This document shows positions 43,806 through 53,213 of a stretch of DNA of 64,000 nucleotides, in pieces. Location: positions 124,001 to 188,000 of the forward strand of contig CACWJA010000002.1 of assembly GCA_902761145.1 (NCBI GenBank), read 5' to 3'. Source of the stretch: an uncultured bacterium. GTDB lineage: Bacteria; Patescibacteriota; Saccharimonadia; Saccharimonadales; Saccharimonadaceae. The notes beneath the pieces are model-generated. The model was not told where the DNA came from, searched no databases, and was given only the letters and a program-made list of their open reading frames with translations. Positions within the stretch are counted from its first letter, which is position 1, and each line of letters starts with the position of its first letter. The translations under genes were made by a program, and so were the position numbers.

Positions 43806-45407
43806 ATGAAGATGCATAGCAAAAAGGCAAAGACAATACGTACTACATTTAGCGTGGTGGGTACATTAGGTTTAGCAGGTATATTTGGCATAGGAATATA
43901 CAATGCTACTAATATAGCGAATACTAGTAATGCAAATGCCTTATCCTATAGCACCAGTAACGATATCTCCTTCACCTTTGCTCCTACATTATCTATAGGC
44001 TTATCTACTGACTCTCTCGCTATAGACAATCTAGTACCAGGTACTACAAGCGATAGTAATAAAGTATCAGTCACAGTATCATCCAATACTCCATATGGCT
44101 ATGTATTATCAGCTGGAGTAGGTAGTACATTATCTACAGACCCATACTACAATACATCAGACTTAGTGCATGATAACTCTACTACAACAGTACCTACAAC
44201 CAACAAATTCAGCAGTATAGCTACATCAGCAAGCCTACAAACCTTAGACACAGACAATACCTGGGGCTACAGTACTTCTACTGACGGTGGTGCTAACTGG
44301 AGTACCTACTCAGGTCTATCCAACACAGCTACTAAGCCACTCCTAGACATATCCGACCCTGCTACGCCTAGTACTATAGACTTTAAAATAGCCGCAAGAT
44401 CAGCCTCCACCCAAGCCAGTGGTACTTACAACAACGTCATCACCTTTTATGCGGTGGGGAAACCGAAACCACCCGAATTAATGCAGAACACTGCCACGAT
44501 AAAAGCCGAACTAAAAAATGTTGGCGACGAGATCCAGGTACAGGATGTGCGTGATGGTAACATATATTGGATTGCTAAACAAGCAGACGGAAATATTTGG
44601 ATGACTCAAAACCTAGATCTTTGCATAGGTTGCAAGGACACCGCCACACTCAACTCACAGAACACAGACCTCAATGTGTCTGGTGTTAGTGCATATAGTG
44701 GTGGTTATAAAAAAATCGATAATTTAATTACCTGGACCCCCGTATCCACGGCAGTAACTTCTAATTATCCAATAGTAAATAACTATGCAAATGGCTGGAG
44801 GTATGACGACTATATCCCATTTTCTGCCGAGGGAGGTGACACTTATGTATATACATCAAATTCTACTAGCATTGATATCATTTTTTCTTCCCTGGATCAA
44901 TGCAGTTCAGCTGGTCACAGCCCAGACGACTGCAGCCACTATCATGTTGGCAATTATTATAATTGGTCCGCAGCAATAGCTAGCAATTCGTCAGGAAACG
45001 CATCTGCAAATTTTGCCACGGCTAGCAATTCTATATGTCCTGCTGGCTGGAGACTACCAACGGTTACTGGCAGCGGCACTGCTGTTACCAATAGAGAGTT
45101 CGGTGAGCTCTTTTCTGCTTCGGGAATCATATCAGACTTGAACTCTACTAATCTTAGTCTTAGTAGTTTTAACAGTATTCGAGCTAATCCAATTTATTCC
45201 GTACGTGGAGGATACCTAGCTGGTCCCGCCCTAAACGGACGTTCTCAATATGGCGAATATTGGTATGGTACTTCCGCTGGGTATAACAGTACAAGCGATA
45301 GCAGCAGTGCCTATAGCTTTGATTTTGGAAATCAATCAATTCACACTATCTATGCTAGCAGATATCGCGATACCGGTTTTTCTATCCGTTGTCTGATGCG
45401 GCAATAG
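43806..45407 (+). CDS. Secreted FISUMP-domain surface protein (533 aa)
   Basis: Basic N-terminus and hydrophobic signal (FSVVGTLGLAGIFGIGIYNA). Residues 40-215 are a Ser/Thr-rich beta region (SFTFAPTLSIGLSTDS, VSSNTPYGYVLSAG). Residues 235-533 form a FISUMP domain: VRDGNIYWIAKQADGNIWMTQNLDL, GNYYNWSAA, SICPAGWRLPT, FWG-type segment EYWYGTSAG and GFSIRCLMRQ at the end. It is the intact relative of the frameshifted gene at 13716-15389. No sorting motif; attachment route unknown. ATGTTATAAT near 43777, ribosome binding site ATAGGAT. Confidence 0.82.
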   Translation: MKMHSKKAKTIRTTFSVVGTLGLAGIFGIGIYNATNIANTSNANALSYSTSNDISFTFAPTLSIGLSTDSLAIDNLVPGTTSDSNKVSVTVSSNTPYGYVLSAGVGSTLSTDPYYNTSDLVHDNSTTTVPTTNKFSSIATSASLQTLDTDNTWGYSTSTDGGANWSTYSGLSNTATKPLLDISDPATPSTIDFKIAARSASTQASGTYNNVITFYAVGKPKPPELMQNTATIKAELKNVGDEIQVQDVRDGNIYWIAKQADGNIWMTQNLDLCIGCKDTATLNSQNTDLNVSGVSAYSGGYKKIDNLITWTPVSTAVTSNYPIVNNYANGWRYDDYIPFSAEGGDTYVYTSNSTSIDIIFSSLDQCSSAGHSPDDCSHYHVGNYYNWSAAIASNSSGNASANFATASNSICPAGWRLPTVTGSGTAVTNREFGELFSASGIISDLNSTNLSLSSFNSIRANPIYSVRGGYLAGPALNGRSQYGEYWYGTSAGYNSTSDSSSAYSFDFGNQSIHTIYASRYRDTGFSIRCLMRQ

Positions 45408-45463
45408 TCTCCTTTTTGCACTACGTTCACTTTCTTCTTGTAGACTTTGAGAGATAAGTGTGG

Positions 45464-45469
45464 TATAAT
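45464..45469 (+). promoter_or_regulatory. -10 element of the rpsL-rpsG operon
   Basis: TATAAT in the context AAGTGTGGTATAATTA, the same extended -10 as the accessory cassettes. Confidence 0.8.
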
Positions 45470-45475
45470 TAGGTC

Positions 45476-45628
45476 AAGAGTTTCGGCTGGTTTGGGATTG
45501 CTGTAAACAAACCAGCAAGTAGTGGCCACTAGATATGGTGTACTGTAGTTGTGAATTGACCATACAGACGCTATATATAGCGTAGTGGAACTACTATATA
45601 TAATATATTAATCTAAAAGGAAGAAAGA
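45476..45628 (+). promoter_or_regulatory. Structured leader of the rpsL-rpsG operon
   Basis: About 150 nt between the -10 and rpsL with stems GCTGGTTTG / CAAACCAGC, TATGGT / ACCATA and the palindrome ACGCTATATATAGCGT. The length and folding suggest a ribosomal-protein autoregulatory leader, with S7 the usual regulator of this operon, but I do not recognise a known motif. AAAAGGAAGAAAG precedes the start. Confidence 0.5.
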
Positions 45629-46042
45629 ATGCCAACTATCAATCAGTTGATCCGCAAGCCTCGCAAAAAGGCTGCGAAAAAGTCCAAATCTCCAGCACTT
45701 GGGTCCATAGTGAATACTCTAAAGACCAAGCGCTACGAGAAAGCTGCACCACTGAAGCGTGGTGTGTGTATAAAAGTAACTACCAAGACGCCAAAAAAGC
45801 CTAACTCCGCTATGCGTAAGGTAGCACGTGTGCGCCTAACCAATGGCCAAGAAGTCTGGGCTTACATCGGTGGCGAAGGTCACAATCTGCAGGAGCACGC
45901 CGTAGTGCTAGTACGCGGTGGCCGTGTACCAGATTTGCCTGGTGTACGTTATCATATAGTACGCGGTACACTAGATCTCCAGGGTGTACAAGGTCGCAAG
46001 CAAGGGCGCAGTAAATATGGCGCCAAAAAGGAGGGTAAGTAA
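45629..46042 (+). CDS. rpsL: Ribosomal protein uS12
   Basis: Decoding-centre protein. Conserved [61 protein letters not shown] and the basic C-terminus are all present. Residue 43 in the streptomycin region (TPKKPNSA) is the sensitive-type Lys. Starts the str-type operon and overlaps rpsG by one base (TAATG). Confidence 0.98.
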   Translation: MPTINQLIRKPRKKAAKKSKSPALGSIVNTLKTKRYEKAAPLKRGVCIKVTTKTPKKPNSAMRKVARVRLTNGQEVWAYIGGEGHNLQEHAVVLVRGGRVPDLPGVRYHIVRGTLDLQGVQGRKQGRSKYGAKKEGK

Positions 46043-46518
46043 TGCCACGTAAAACTACCAAATCATTAGTGCGAAAAGTAAATCCTGATCGCAAATATCA
46101 GTCTATCCTAGTACAAAGACTCATCAATAAGTCTATGCTAGATGGGAAAAAGCAAGTAGCCGAACGCGCAGTATATAGCGCTATAGAAGGTGCTGCCAAG
46201 AAGCTAAAGTCCGAGAACCCAGTAGAAGTACTAGAAAAAGCTATCGCCAATGTATCACCGGATTTTGAAGTAAAATCTCGCCGTGTAGGTGGTGCTAACT
46301 ACCAGATACCTTTCCCAATTCATGGACACAGACAGCTGCATTTCGCTTTCTCATGGCTAGTGCAGTCTGCAAGAGCCCGCAGCGGTATGCCATATGCGAA
46401 GCGCCTAGAGGCTGAAATAGTAGATGCCTACAACGAAACTGGCGCTGCCTTCAAGAAGAAGGAAGATTGCCATAGGATGGCAGAAGCCAACCGCGCCTTC
46501 GCACACTTTGCGCGCTAG
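46042..46518 (+). CDS. rpsG: Ribosomal protein uS7
   Basis: Primary 16S rRNA binder of the small-subunit head. Typical [71 protein letters not shown] and KKEDCHRMAEANRAFAHFAR. 158 residues. fusA and tuf do not follow, unlike the usual str operon. Confidence 0.98.
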   Translation: MPRKTTKSLVRKVNPDRKYQSILVQRLINKSMLDGKKQVAERAVYSAIEGAAKKLKSENPVEVLEKAIANVSPDFEVKSRRVGGANYQIPFPIHGHRQLHFAFSWLVQSARARSGMPYAKRLEAEIVDAYNETGAAFKKKEDCHRMAEANRAFAHFAR

Positions 46519-46570
46519 CGCTCTGGACTCTCTTTGAAAAGAAAGTCCAACAAAGAAACTAAGTTTGAAA

Positions 46571-46604
46571 AAGAAGACAGGCGCATGTCCTGATCTTCTT
46601 TTTT
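46571..46604 (+). terminator. Terminator of rpsL-rpsG
   Basis: AAGAAGACAGG and CCTGATCTTCTT pair around CGCATGT, then T run. Confidence 0.8.
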
Positions 46605-46704
46605 GATTATAATATTTTATAAAATTATAATTATAGACAATATTAAGTATTAATTATTTTTTATAAAGTATGCTATAATTACCTTAAGAAGATTAGGAGG
46701 TAAA

Positions 46705-47709
46705 ATGGTAAAGGTAGCTATTAATGGGTTCGGGAGGATCGGACGTAATGCGCTAAAAATATTATTGGAGCGACACGACGTACAGGTGGTAGCGATTAAT
46801 GACATTACTGACGCTGCGACTTTGGCGCATCTACTAAAGCACGACTCGTCGTACGGAGCTTATGACAAAAATGTATCCGCAAAAGAAAATTCTATCATCG
46901 TGAATACTCGTGAAATACCGGTATTTGCAGAGAAAGATCCAGCAAACTTGCCCTGGGCGAAGCTCGGCGTAGATGTGGTGATAGAATCTACGGGATTTTT
47001 CACCAAGCCAGAAGATGCACGTGCGCATATAAAAGCTGGTGCTAAGAAAGTGGTAATATCTGCCCCAGCCAAGGGCGAAGGTGCTAAGACGGTCGTACTT
47101 GGCGTAAATGAAGAAGTAGTAGACGCGAGCGACGAGATCATCTCTAACGCATCGTGCACTACCAACTGTATCGCGCCTATTATGAAAGTACTTGAAGACA
47201 CATATGGCATAGACAAGGCTATGATGACCACAGTGCACTCTTACACTGGATCTCAACGGATATTGGATGCTCCAGCAAAGGACTTGCGCGAAGCCAGAAG
47301 TGCCGCCGAGAATATTGTGCCCACCACTACGGGCGCCTCCAAAGCCGCTGCACTCACTATACCTAGCTTAGCTGGCAAGTTTAACGGGCTATCGGTGCGT
47401 GTACCTACGCCAGTAGTATCGTTATCTGACATTACCGCTATACTCAAGACAGATGTTTCCAGGGAAGATCTTATCAAAACATTCAAAAAAGCCGCAAAAG
47501 AGCCCTACTACGAAGGTATACTTGGAGTAACAGAAGAAGAGCTAGTGTCGTCTGATTTTATCGGTGATCCACATTCTTGTATAGTAGATTTGCCACTAAC
47601 GGATGTAGTGGGTGGTAATATGATAAAAATAGTTGCCTGGTACGACAACGAGTGGGGATATTCTAATAGACTAGTGGAGCTAGCAGTAGATTTTGGGAAG
47701 GAGAGTTAA
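46705..47709 (+). CDS. gap: Glyceraldehyde-3-phosphate dehydrogenase
   Basis: Oxidises glyceraldehyde-3-phosphate with phosphate. NAD-binding start KVAINGFGRIGRNALK, catalytic Cys in SNASCTTNCIAP, catalytic His in TTVHSYTGSQ, phosphate site GASKAAALTIPSL, and the C-terminal WYDNEWGYSNR. 334 residues. Promoter TGCTATAAT at about 46671-46679 with AGGAGGT before ATG. First gene of a sugar-phosphate operon whose members abut or overlap. Confidence 0.97.
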   Translation: MVKVAINGFGRIGRNALKILLERHDVQVVAINDITDAATLAHLLKHDSSYGAYDKNVSAKENSIIVNTREIPVFAEKDPANLPWAKLGVDVVIESTGFFTKPEDARAHIKAGAKKVVISAPAKGEGAKTVVLGVNEEVVDASDEIISNASCTTNCIAPIMKVLEDTYGIDKAMMTTVHSYTGSQRILDAPAKDLREARSAAENIVPTTTGASKAAALTIPSLAGKFNGLSVRVPTPVVSLSDITAILKTDVSREDLIKTFKKAAKEPYYEGILGVTEEELVSSDFIGDPHSCIVDLPLTDVVGGNMIKIVAWYDNEWGYSNRLVELAVDFGKES

Positions 47710-48155
47710 TGGAGATATTCGTCGGAGCGGACTATAAAGGGCTCGAAAAAAAGCAGAAAGTACTGGGATTTCTGGCCAAAAAAGATTACAACGTAAATGA
47801 CTTAGGCACTTACGACTCTTCCGAAAATGACTATAATGATCCTGCTATAGCGGTGTCCAAGATGGTACGCAAGAATCGCGATGCGAGAGGAATACTGATT
47901 TGCGATTCTGCGCACGGCATGACTATCCAAGCCAATAGATTTAAAGGTATCCGCGCAGCAAATTGCGATTCGGAAGAGTCGGTCAAGCTAGCGCGCGAGC
48001 ATGACGATATTAATGTGCTTTGTCTGGCAGCACATTTCTTGGAGTTAGACAAAATGCAGGAGCTGATCGAAGTATTTCTAAACACTAAATTTATAGATTA
48101 TGAGCGCCGGATTCGACGAATAAATAGATTGGACGAAAGGGGTGATTATGATTAG
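47709..48155 (+). CDS. RpiB/LacAB-family sugar-phosphate isomerase
   Basis: The start IFVGADYKGLEKKQKVLGFL, RGILICDSAHGMTIQANRFKGIRAANCDS and AREHDDINVLCLAAHFLE match RpiB. This family interconverts ribose-5-P and ribulose-5-P or related sugars. The catalytic Cys (ILIC) and the His of REHDD are kept. The anion-binding GTGIG loop reads DSAHG, so substrate or activity may differ. Overlaps gap by one base and the rpe-like gene by 8 nt. Confidence 0.82.
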   Translation: MEIFVGADYKGLEKKQKVLGFLAKKDYNVNDLGTYDSSENDYNDPAIAVSKMVRKNRDARGILICDSAHGMTIQANRFKGIRAANCDSEESVKLAREHDDINVLCLAAHFLELDKMQELIEVFLNTKFIDYERRIRRINRLDERGDYD

Positions 48156-48804
48156 GACAGTATCAATAGTGCCATCGATTTTGTCTGCCGACAAAGAAGA
48201 ATACCGCATGCAGGTAGAAAGAATCAATATTTTTACACGTAGGGTCCAGATAGATGTAACAGACGGAGTATTTGCACCAAGCCAAACGCTAGATATTACT
48301 GATGTATGGTGGCCAAAAAATTGGCAAGCAGACTTGCATCTAATGGTAGCGCAGCCATCACTATACCTAGATACGATATTAAAATTAAATCCGTCACTAT
48401 GCATACTGCACGCCGAGGCTAGCGAGAATCTTTTTCCAGTGTTTGACAGCCTTAAAAGTGCTGGAATCAAAACTGGCGTGGCGCTACTGCCATCTACTTA
48501 TCCTGGCAATGCGAAAGCCTATATAGATGTAGTTGATCACGTATTAATATTTGCTGGGCAACTAGGAGCTCAGGGTGGACAAGCCGATTTAATGCAAATG
48601 GAAAAAATCCCTCTAGTACGAAACATGAAGCCAGAGCTAGAGATAGGATGGGATGGTGGCGCAAATGTGTCAAACGTCAGGGCATTAGCGCATGCAGACC
48701 TAGACGTAATAAATGTGGGTTCTGCGATATCTATGTCACCGAACCCAGCTGAAACATTTCAGGAGCTAGTAGCAGAAATAGACAAGAATGGAGTGGCGTT
48801 GTAA
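48148..48804 (+). CDS. Ribulose-phosphate 3-epimerase-like protein
   Basis: TIM-barrel start VPSILSADKEEY, VQIDVTDGVFAP, ADLHLMVAQP, AGQLGAQGG and IGWDGGANVSNV align with Rpe. Of the metal ligands, the Asp of IDVTD, the His of LHLMV and the Asp of WDGG are kept. The first His (family HFDVMD) is Gln. It is therefore Rpe-like, with possibly altered metal use. ATG 48148 is preferred over GTG 48142 because AAAGGGG lies at the right distance. Confidence 0.78.
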   Translation: MIRTVSIVPSILSADKEEYRMQVERINIFTRRVQIDVTDGVFAPSQTLDITDVWWPKNWQADLHLMVAQPSLYLDTILKLNPSLCILHAEASENLFPVFDSLKSAGIKTGVALLPSTYPGNAKAYIDVVDHVLIFAGQLGAQGGQADLMQMEKIPLVRNMKPELEIGWDGGANVSNVRALAHADLDVINVGSAISMSPNPAETFQELVAEIDKNGVAL

Positions 48805-49766
48805 TGGCAAGGATAGTATCATTGGGGTCAGCACTGCAAGATGTCTACCTTATAGACCACGATGACCTTAGGCCTACAAGTATAGGCGACGCGGCAATAT
48901 TTGGCAAAGTATTGGTGGGGTCTAAGGTTGATATAGATAAAATATCATATGAGGTGGGCGGGGGAGGAGTAAATTCTGCCATTACTTTTGCGAGACATGG
49001 GCATGAAGCTATATTTATAGGCAATACTGGTAAAGATGCGGCTAGCTATGCCATAACCAAGACGCTAGATAAAGAAGGTATAGACACTAGCTACATCAAT
49101 GTGCTAGAAAGAAAGTCTACAGGCACATCGGTGATACTTCTAGACAGCGAGAGCGGAGAACGTACTATTTTGACTTGCAGGGGGGCAAGTGATCAGTTTG
49201 GGAATTTTTCCGAAAACGATCTAGACATGATATGTCCAGAATGGCTATATGTGACCACGCTAGGTGGAGACATGGATACACTGGAAAGATTTTTGATCAA
49301 AGCACAGGCTATGGGAATAAAGGTAATGTTTAACCCTGGAGTGAAGGAACTGCGAAACGCTAAAGAGTTGGCAAGGCTACTAAAGTACATAACAATACTT
49401 AATGTTAATAAGTCTGAGGCGTCGGAGCTGGTGCCCGGCAATACGCTGGTAGAATTACTCTATCGCCTAAATAATTACGTAGATATTGTCATCATCACGG
49501 ACGGGGCTATGGGCGGAATAGCTGGCAATAGTGAGGAGATTTATCGATTTGGAATATACGAAGATCGCAAGGTGAAGGACGCCACTGGGGCGGGCGATGC
49601 TTTTGGTTCTGGGTTCTTGGCCCACTATGCAAGTGGCAAATCATTCCGCAGTTCACTGATATTTGCCTCAGCAAATTCTACTGCCGTAGTATCTAAATTG
49701 GGAGCTAATCGCGGGATCCTGAGTGGCAACGAGCCGCTACATCCAATGCCAATACAAAAAATATAA
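48804..49766 (+). CDS. PfkB-family carbohydrate or nucleoside kinase
   Basis: Ribokinase fold: YEVGGGGVNSAITFARHG near residue 50 and the PfkB signature DATGAGDAFGSGFLAHYAS with catalytic Asp near residue 265. Substrate cannot be read from sequence; ribose, fructose-6-P, adenosine or tagatose-6-P kinases share these motifs. Operon context with RpiB- and Rpe-like genes suggests a pentose or hexose phosphate. Start overlaps the preceding stop (TAATG). Confidence 0.88.
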   Translation: MARIVSLGSALQDVYLIDHDDLRPTSIGDAAIFGKVLVGSKVDIDKISYEVGGGGVNSAITFARHGHEAIFIGNTGKDAASYAITKTLDKEGIDTSYINVLERKSTGTSVILLDSESGERTILTCRGASDQFGNFSENDLDMICPEWLYVTTLGGDMDTLERFLIKAQAMGIKVMFNPGVKELRNAKELARLLKYITILNVNKSEASELVPGNTLVELLYRLNNYVDIVIITDGAMGGIAGNSEEIYRFGIYEDRKVKDATGAGDAFGSGFLAHYASGKSFRSSLIFASANSTAVVSKLGANRGILSGNEPLHPMPIQKI

Positions 49767-49775
49767 GGAGAAGAC

Positions 49776-50483
49776 ATGCTGAAAGCTGAACAAGAATTAT
49801 TAAAAAAATTAACGATTGCTGACCTAGAACGTGCAAATGCTTATGCTAAAGATCTAGGCAGTGGACTACAGATAGTGCGCTCTTTTCCACAGGGTGTAAC
49901 AGTATTTGGATCGGCAAGGTTGTCACAGAAGGATAAATACTGCGAAAAAGCCTTTAAGCTGGGGCATCTGCTGGCCGAGCATGGACATACAGTAATTACT
50001 GGTGGTGGACCAGGTATAATGGAGGCAGCAAATCACGGCGCTTACGAAATAGGCGGTAGGTCCATCGGCCTCAATATCACGCTTACACACGAACAACACC
50101 CCAATCCTTATCTTACGGATTGCATTACTTTTGAATACTTTTTTGCGCGTAAAGTATCTTTGGCTATGTCGGCCAAAGTATTCGTATTTTTTCCAGGAGG
50201 ATTCGGCACTATGGATGAATTATCAGAGATATTATGTTTAATGCAGGAAGCTAAGATGCCAAAGATGCCAGTATTCTTAGTAGGGAAGGAGTACTGGAAA
50301 GGCTTTGATAAAATAATCGAGAAGATGGTATTAATGAAACTAATCAATGCGCGCGACACAAAAATATTTACAATCACCAATAAAGTGGAAGATATCGTAA
50401 AAGCCGCCGATAAAATCGGACACCCTAAAGTGTCCGAGAACTTCTATGATGGATTTCGCGAAGCGAATTTTATGCAAAGGTAG
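49776..50483 (+). CDS. LOG-family nucleoside-5'-monophosphate phosphoribohydrolase
   Basis: Rossmann protein with the LOG signature GGGPGIMEAANHGAYEIGG and the active-site motif PGGFGTMDELSEIL. Family members cleave the N-glycosidic bond of (cytokinin-)nucleotides, releasing ribose-5-phosphate, which would suit the sugar-phosphate operon. ATAAGGAGAAGAC precedes ATG. Its 3' end overlaps the convergent eno gene by 14 nt. Confidence 0.88.
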   Translation: MLKAEQELLKKLTIADLERANAYAKDLGSGLQIVRSFPQGVTVFGSARLSQKDKYCEKAFKLGHLLAEHGHTVITGGGPGIMEAANHGAYEIGGRSIGLNITLTHEQHPNPYLTDCITFEYFFARKVSLAMSAKVFVFFPGGFGTMDELSEILCLMQEAKMPKMPVFLVGKEYWKGFDKIIEKMVLMKLINARDTKIFTITNKVEDIVKAADKIGHPKVSENFYDGFREANFMQR

Positions 50484-51765
50484 TTTTGAAAGGATCTCGC
50501 AACCCCAGGCGCGAATTGCCTTCGGCGATACGGATAAGTTCGTTGTATTTGGCTATGCGTTCGCTGCGAGAAAGGGAACCTGTTTTGATCTGACCAGTGC
50601 CTAGCCCCACGGCGAGGTGAGCTATGGATACATCCTCGGTCTCGCCAGATCGATGAGACATGACAGTACGAAAGCCGGATTTTTTGGCGAGAAGCACAGC
50701 GTCGATGGTTTCGCTTAGGCTACCGATTTGATTAGGCTTAATAAGTATGGCGTTGCCAGCGTGTTCGGTAATACCACGCTCTAATAATTTGACGTTTGTA
50801 ACAAAGAGGTCGTCGCCTACTAGCTGCACGCGACTACCTATACGCTCGGTCATATTTTTCCAGTTATTCCAGTCGTTTTCTGCCAAACCATCTTCTATGG
50901 ACACTACTGGATAATTATCGATGATCCATGTATACCAATTGATAAGATCATCAGCAGATTTCCAGTCGCCGTTGGTTTTGAGAACATAATGATCCTGATC
51001 GTAAAACTCGCTTGATGCAATATCCATAGCTATAGCGATATCTTTGCCGAATTGATAACGAGTCTTGTCTACTGCGTATTTGATACACTCTAGTGGCTCG
51101 TTGTTACCGTCGCGCACCTTAGGAGCATAGCCACCCTCATCGCCTACAGTAGTAGGGTAGTTACGCTCTTCCAGGACTTTCTTAAGAGCATGGAATACTT
51201 CTGCGCCCATTTGTACAGCCTCCGCTATATTGCCAGCGCCCAGCGGCATAATCATGTATTCTTGGAAATCCGTTGCCCATGAGGCGTGTTCGCCGCCATT
51301 CATTACATTCATCATTGGCATGGGGATAGACATTTCGCCCTCAGTACCAGCTAGTTCTGCTATGTATTTATAAAATGGCACACCCTCAGCATCGGCATTG
51401 GCTTTGGCTGTAGCCAGCGACACTGCCAAAATAGCGTTAGCGCCGAGGTTGCTTTTATTATCAGTACCATCAATCTCGAACATCATCTGATCAACCGCAC
51501 GTAATTCGGAGGTATTACCCACTAGCACATCGCGGATCTTGGAGTTGATATTCCAGACCGCCTTTAGGACACCTTTGCCACCGTAGCAATTTTTGTCACC
51601 GTCACGAAGTTCTAGGGCCTCAAGCGTACCAGTAGATGCGCCGGATGGTACAATGGCGCGGCCAAAACCGCCATTTTCCAAAAAGACTTCAGCTTCCACT
51701 GTAGGATTGCCTCTGGAGTCTAAGACTTGTCTTGCTTTGATATTGCTTATCGTATTCTTTTCCAT
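50470..51765 (-). CDS. eno: Enolase
   Basis: Converts 2-phosphoglycerate to phosphoenolpyruvate. ARQVLDSRGNPTVEAEVFL at the start, catalytic Glu in DGLAENDW, metal Asp in VGDDLFVTN, catalytic Lys in LIKPNQIGSLSET and VMSHRSGETEDV. 431 residues. TATAAT (51772-51777, minus) is 6 nt before ATG: leaderless. Confidence 0.97.
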   Translation of the reverse strand: MEKNTISNIKARQVLDSRGNPTVEAEVFLENGGFGRAIVPSGASTGTLEALELRDGDKNCYGGKGVLKAVWNINSKIRDVLVGNTSELRAVDQMMFEIDGTDNKSNLGANAILAVSLATAKANADAEGVPFYKYIAELAGTEGEMSIPMPMMNVMNGGEHASWATDFQEYMIMPLGAGNIAEAVQMGAEVFHALKKVLEERNYPTTVGDEGGYAPKVRDGNNEPLECIKYAVDKTRYQFGKDIAIAMDIASSEFYDQDHYVLKTNGDWKSADDLINWYTWIIDNYPVVSIEDGLAENDWNNWKNMTERIGSRVQLVGDDLFVTNVKLLERGITEHAGNAILIKPNQIGSLSETIDAVLLAKKSGFRTVMSHRSGETEDVSIAHLAVGLGTGQIKTGSLSRSERIAKYNELIRIAEGNSRLGLRDPFKTTFA

Positions 51766-51836
51766 ATTGTTATTATAACTTATTTTGCCATAAAGTATGG
51801 TACAATATGCTTAAGATTTAATAAGTAAGGAGTGGC

Positions 51837-53189
51837 ATGAACCAAGATCCAAGCAATATGATGAGTAACTCTTTACCCGCTGCGCAAGGGGCTAATTATA
51901 CGGCCGTTAGTGCATCATCACTAGATAGGCCGATGCAACAGGCCGCGCCTATAAATGCCGCACCCAAAAAACATAAAACCAAACTTGTAGTTGGCATTAT
52001 TGCCGCGATCATCATTCTGATCGGTGGCGGCGTTGCGGCTGCTGTGATATTACTCAATATAAAAGATCCAGTAGCTGAAGCAATGACAAAAATGGTAAGT
52101 GGTGGAGCGCCAGATAAAATAGCAATCAGTGGAGATATTAAGGTAACCGCAAACGATCCAGGTGCACTAATATCTGAAATAAAAGTTTCTTTAAACTCCA
52201 AATTTAGAGAGTGGTCGCTAATAAACAATTCTAGTGCTACAATAACTGCAACTATTCGTAATGTGGGGAATGTGGAAATAAAACTTGATGAGGTGTATGC
52301 CTCCGGCGATGATTTATTTATCAAACTTGAAGGATTGACTAATGCAATTGAAGACTCTGGATTATCGTATTTGTTGGATGCAGCAAAAAGACTTAACGAG
52401 ATGGAGGACTGTGGAGATGATGCGGCTTGTCAAGGCAGTAATCCAAGTCTGTTACAATGTATTGGCGGCGAAGAATGCGACGAATCCAATATAGTCAACG
52501 CGGGTATAGAATCTTTAATTACTTCCGGGCAGATAGTACTAGATGAGGGAACTATCGCTATGATTTCATCCATAATAGATGCCGCAGAAGTGATAGATGG
52601 CGAATGGCTCAAGATATCATCTAGCGACCTAAAATCGTTCGCGGGGTTCGTACTGCCTACAGATGATACTAGTTGCGTAGTGGACTTAGCTAGTGCTATA
52701 TATACAAATAGACACAGCACTGCAGACCTTTACAACAAATATCCATTTGTAAAATCTGATGACAATAACATTACTATATCTAGTGTTCAATATCCTGTAC
52801 ATAAAGTGGGTATTGACTCTAAGAATTTTGCTGATTTTGTCAACTCAATCCGTAGCACTGCTATACTAGATCGTATATATTCCTGCCTTAATTTGGAAAA
52901 TGACGCGCTACTGGAGGATGGAGACGTTGCTGGTATTCTAGAGGGCTCGCCAGACATGTATGTAGAAGTAGACAATGACGATATTTTCACTAGGCTATAC
53001 TTTAGTGCGAAGATAGAAGAGGGCGTAGTAACGGCGGATTTGAACTTTACATACCCATCCAGCATAAGCGTGCCGGAGCCTCCAGAATATATAGATCTTT
53101 CTGATGTTGAACAAGATATTTCCACTAATATTTATGAGGCCGAAACTGTGGAAGACACCGAGAGTGAGCCTAGTAAGATTGACAAATAG
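51837..53189 (+). CDS. Single-span membrane protein with extracellular domain, unknown function (450 aa)
   Basis: Residues 1-47 are a Pro/Ala/Asn-rich cytosolic tail. Residues 50-73 are a transmembrane helix (LVVGIIAAIIILIGGGVAAAVILL). The remaining roughly 375 residues are outside and strand-rich, with paired cysteines (CGDDAACQGS, CIGGEECDE) suggesting disulfides. The architecture recalls CPR lipoprotein-like or LppX-type folds, but no motif proves this. AAGGAG precedes ATG; -10 GGTACAAT upstream. No operon partner. Confidence 0.75.
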   Translation: MNQDPSNMMSNSLPAAQGANYTAVSASSLDRPMQQAAPINAAPKKHKTKLVVGIIAAIIILIGGGVAAAVILLNIKDPVAEAMTKMVSGGAPDKIAISGDIKVTANDPGALISEIKVSLNSKFREWSLINNSSATITATIRNVGNVEIKLDEVYASGDDLFIKLEGLTNAIEDSGLSYLLDAAKRLNEMEDCGDDAACQGSNPSLLQCIGGEECDESNIVNAGIESLITSGQIVLDEGTIAMISSIIDAAEVIDGEWLKISSSDLKSFAGFVLPTDDTSCVVDLASAIYTNRHSTADLYNKYPFVKSDDNNITISSVQYPVHKVGIDSKNFADFVNSIRSTAILDRIYSCLNLENDALLEDGDVAGILEGSPDMYVEVDNDDIFTRLYFSAKIEEGVVTADLNFTYPSSISVPEPPEYIDLSDVEQDISTNIYEAETVEDTESEPSKIDK

Positions 53190-53213
53190 CCGTAAGTGTG
53201 ATATAATTAGAAG

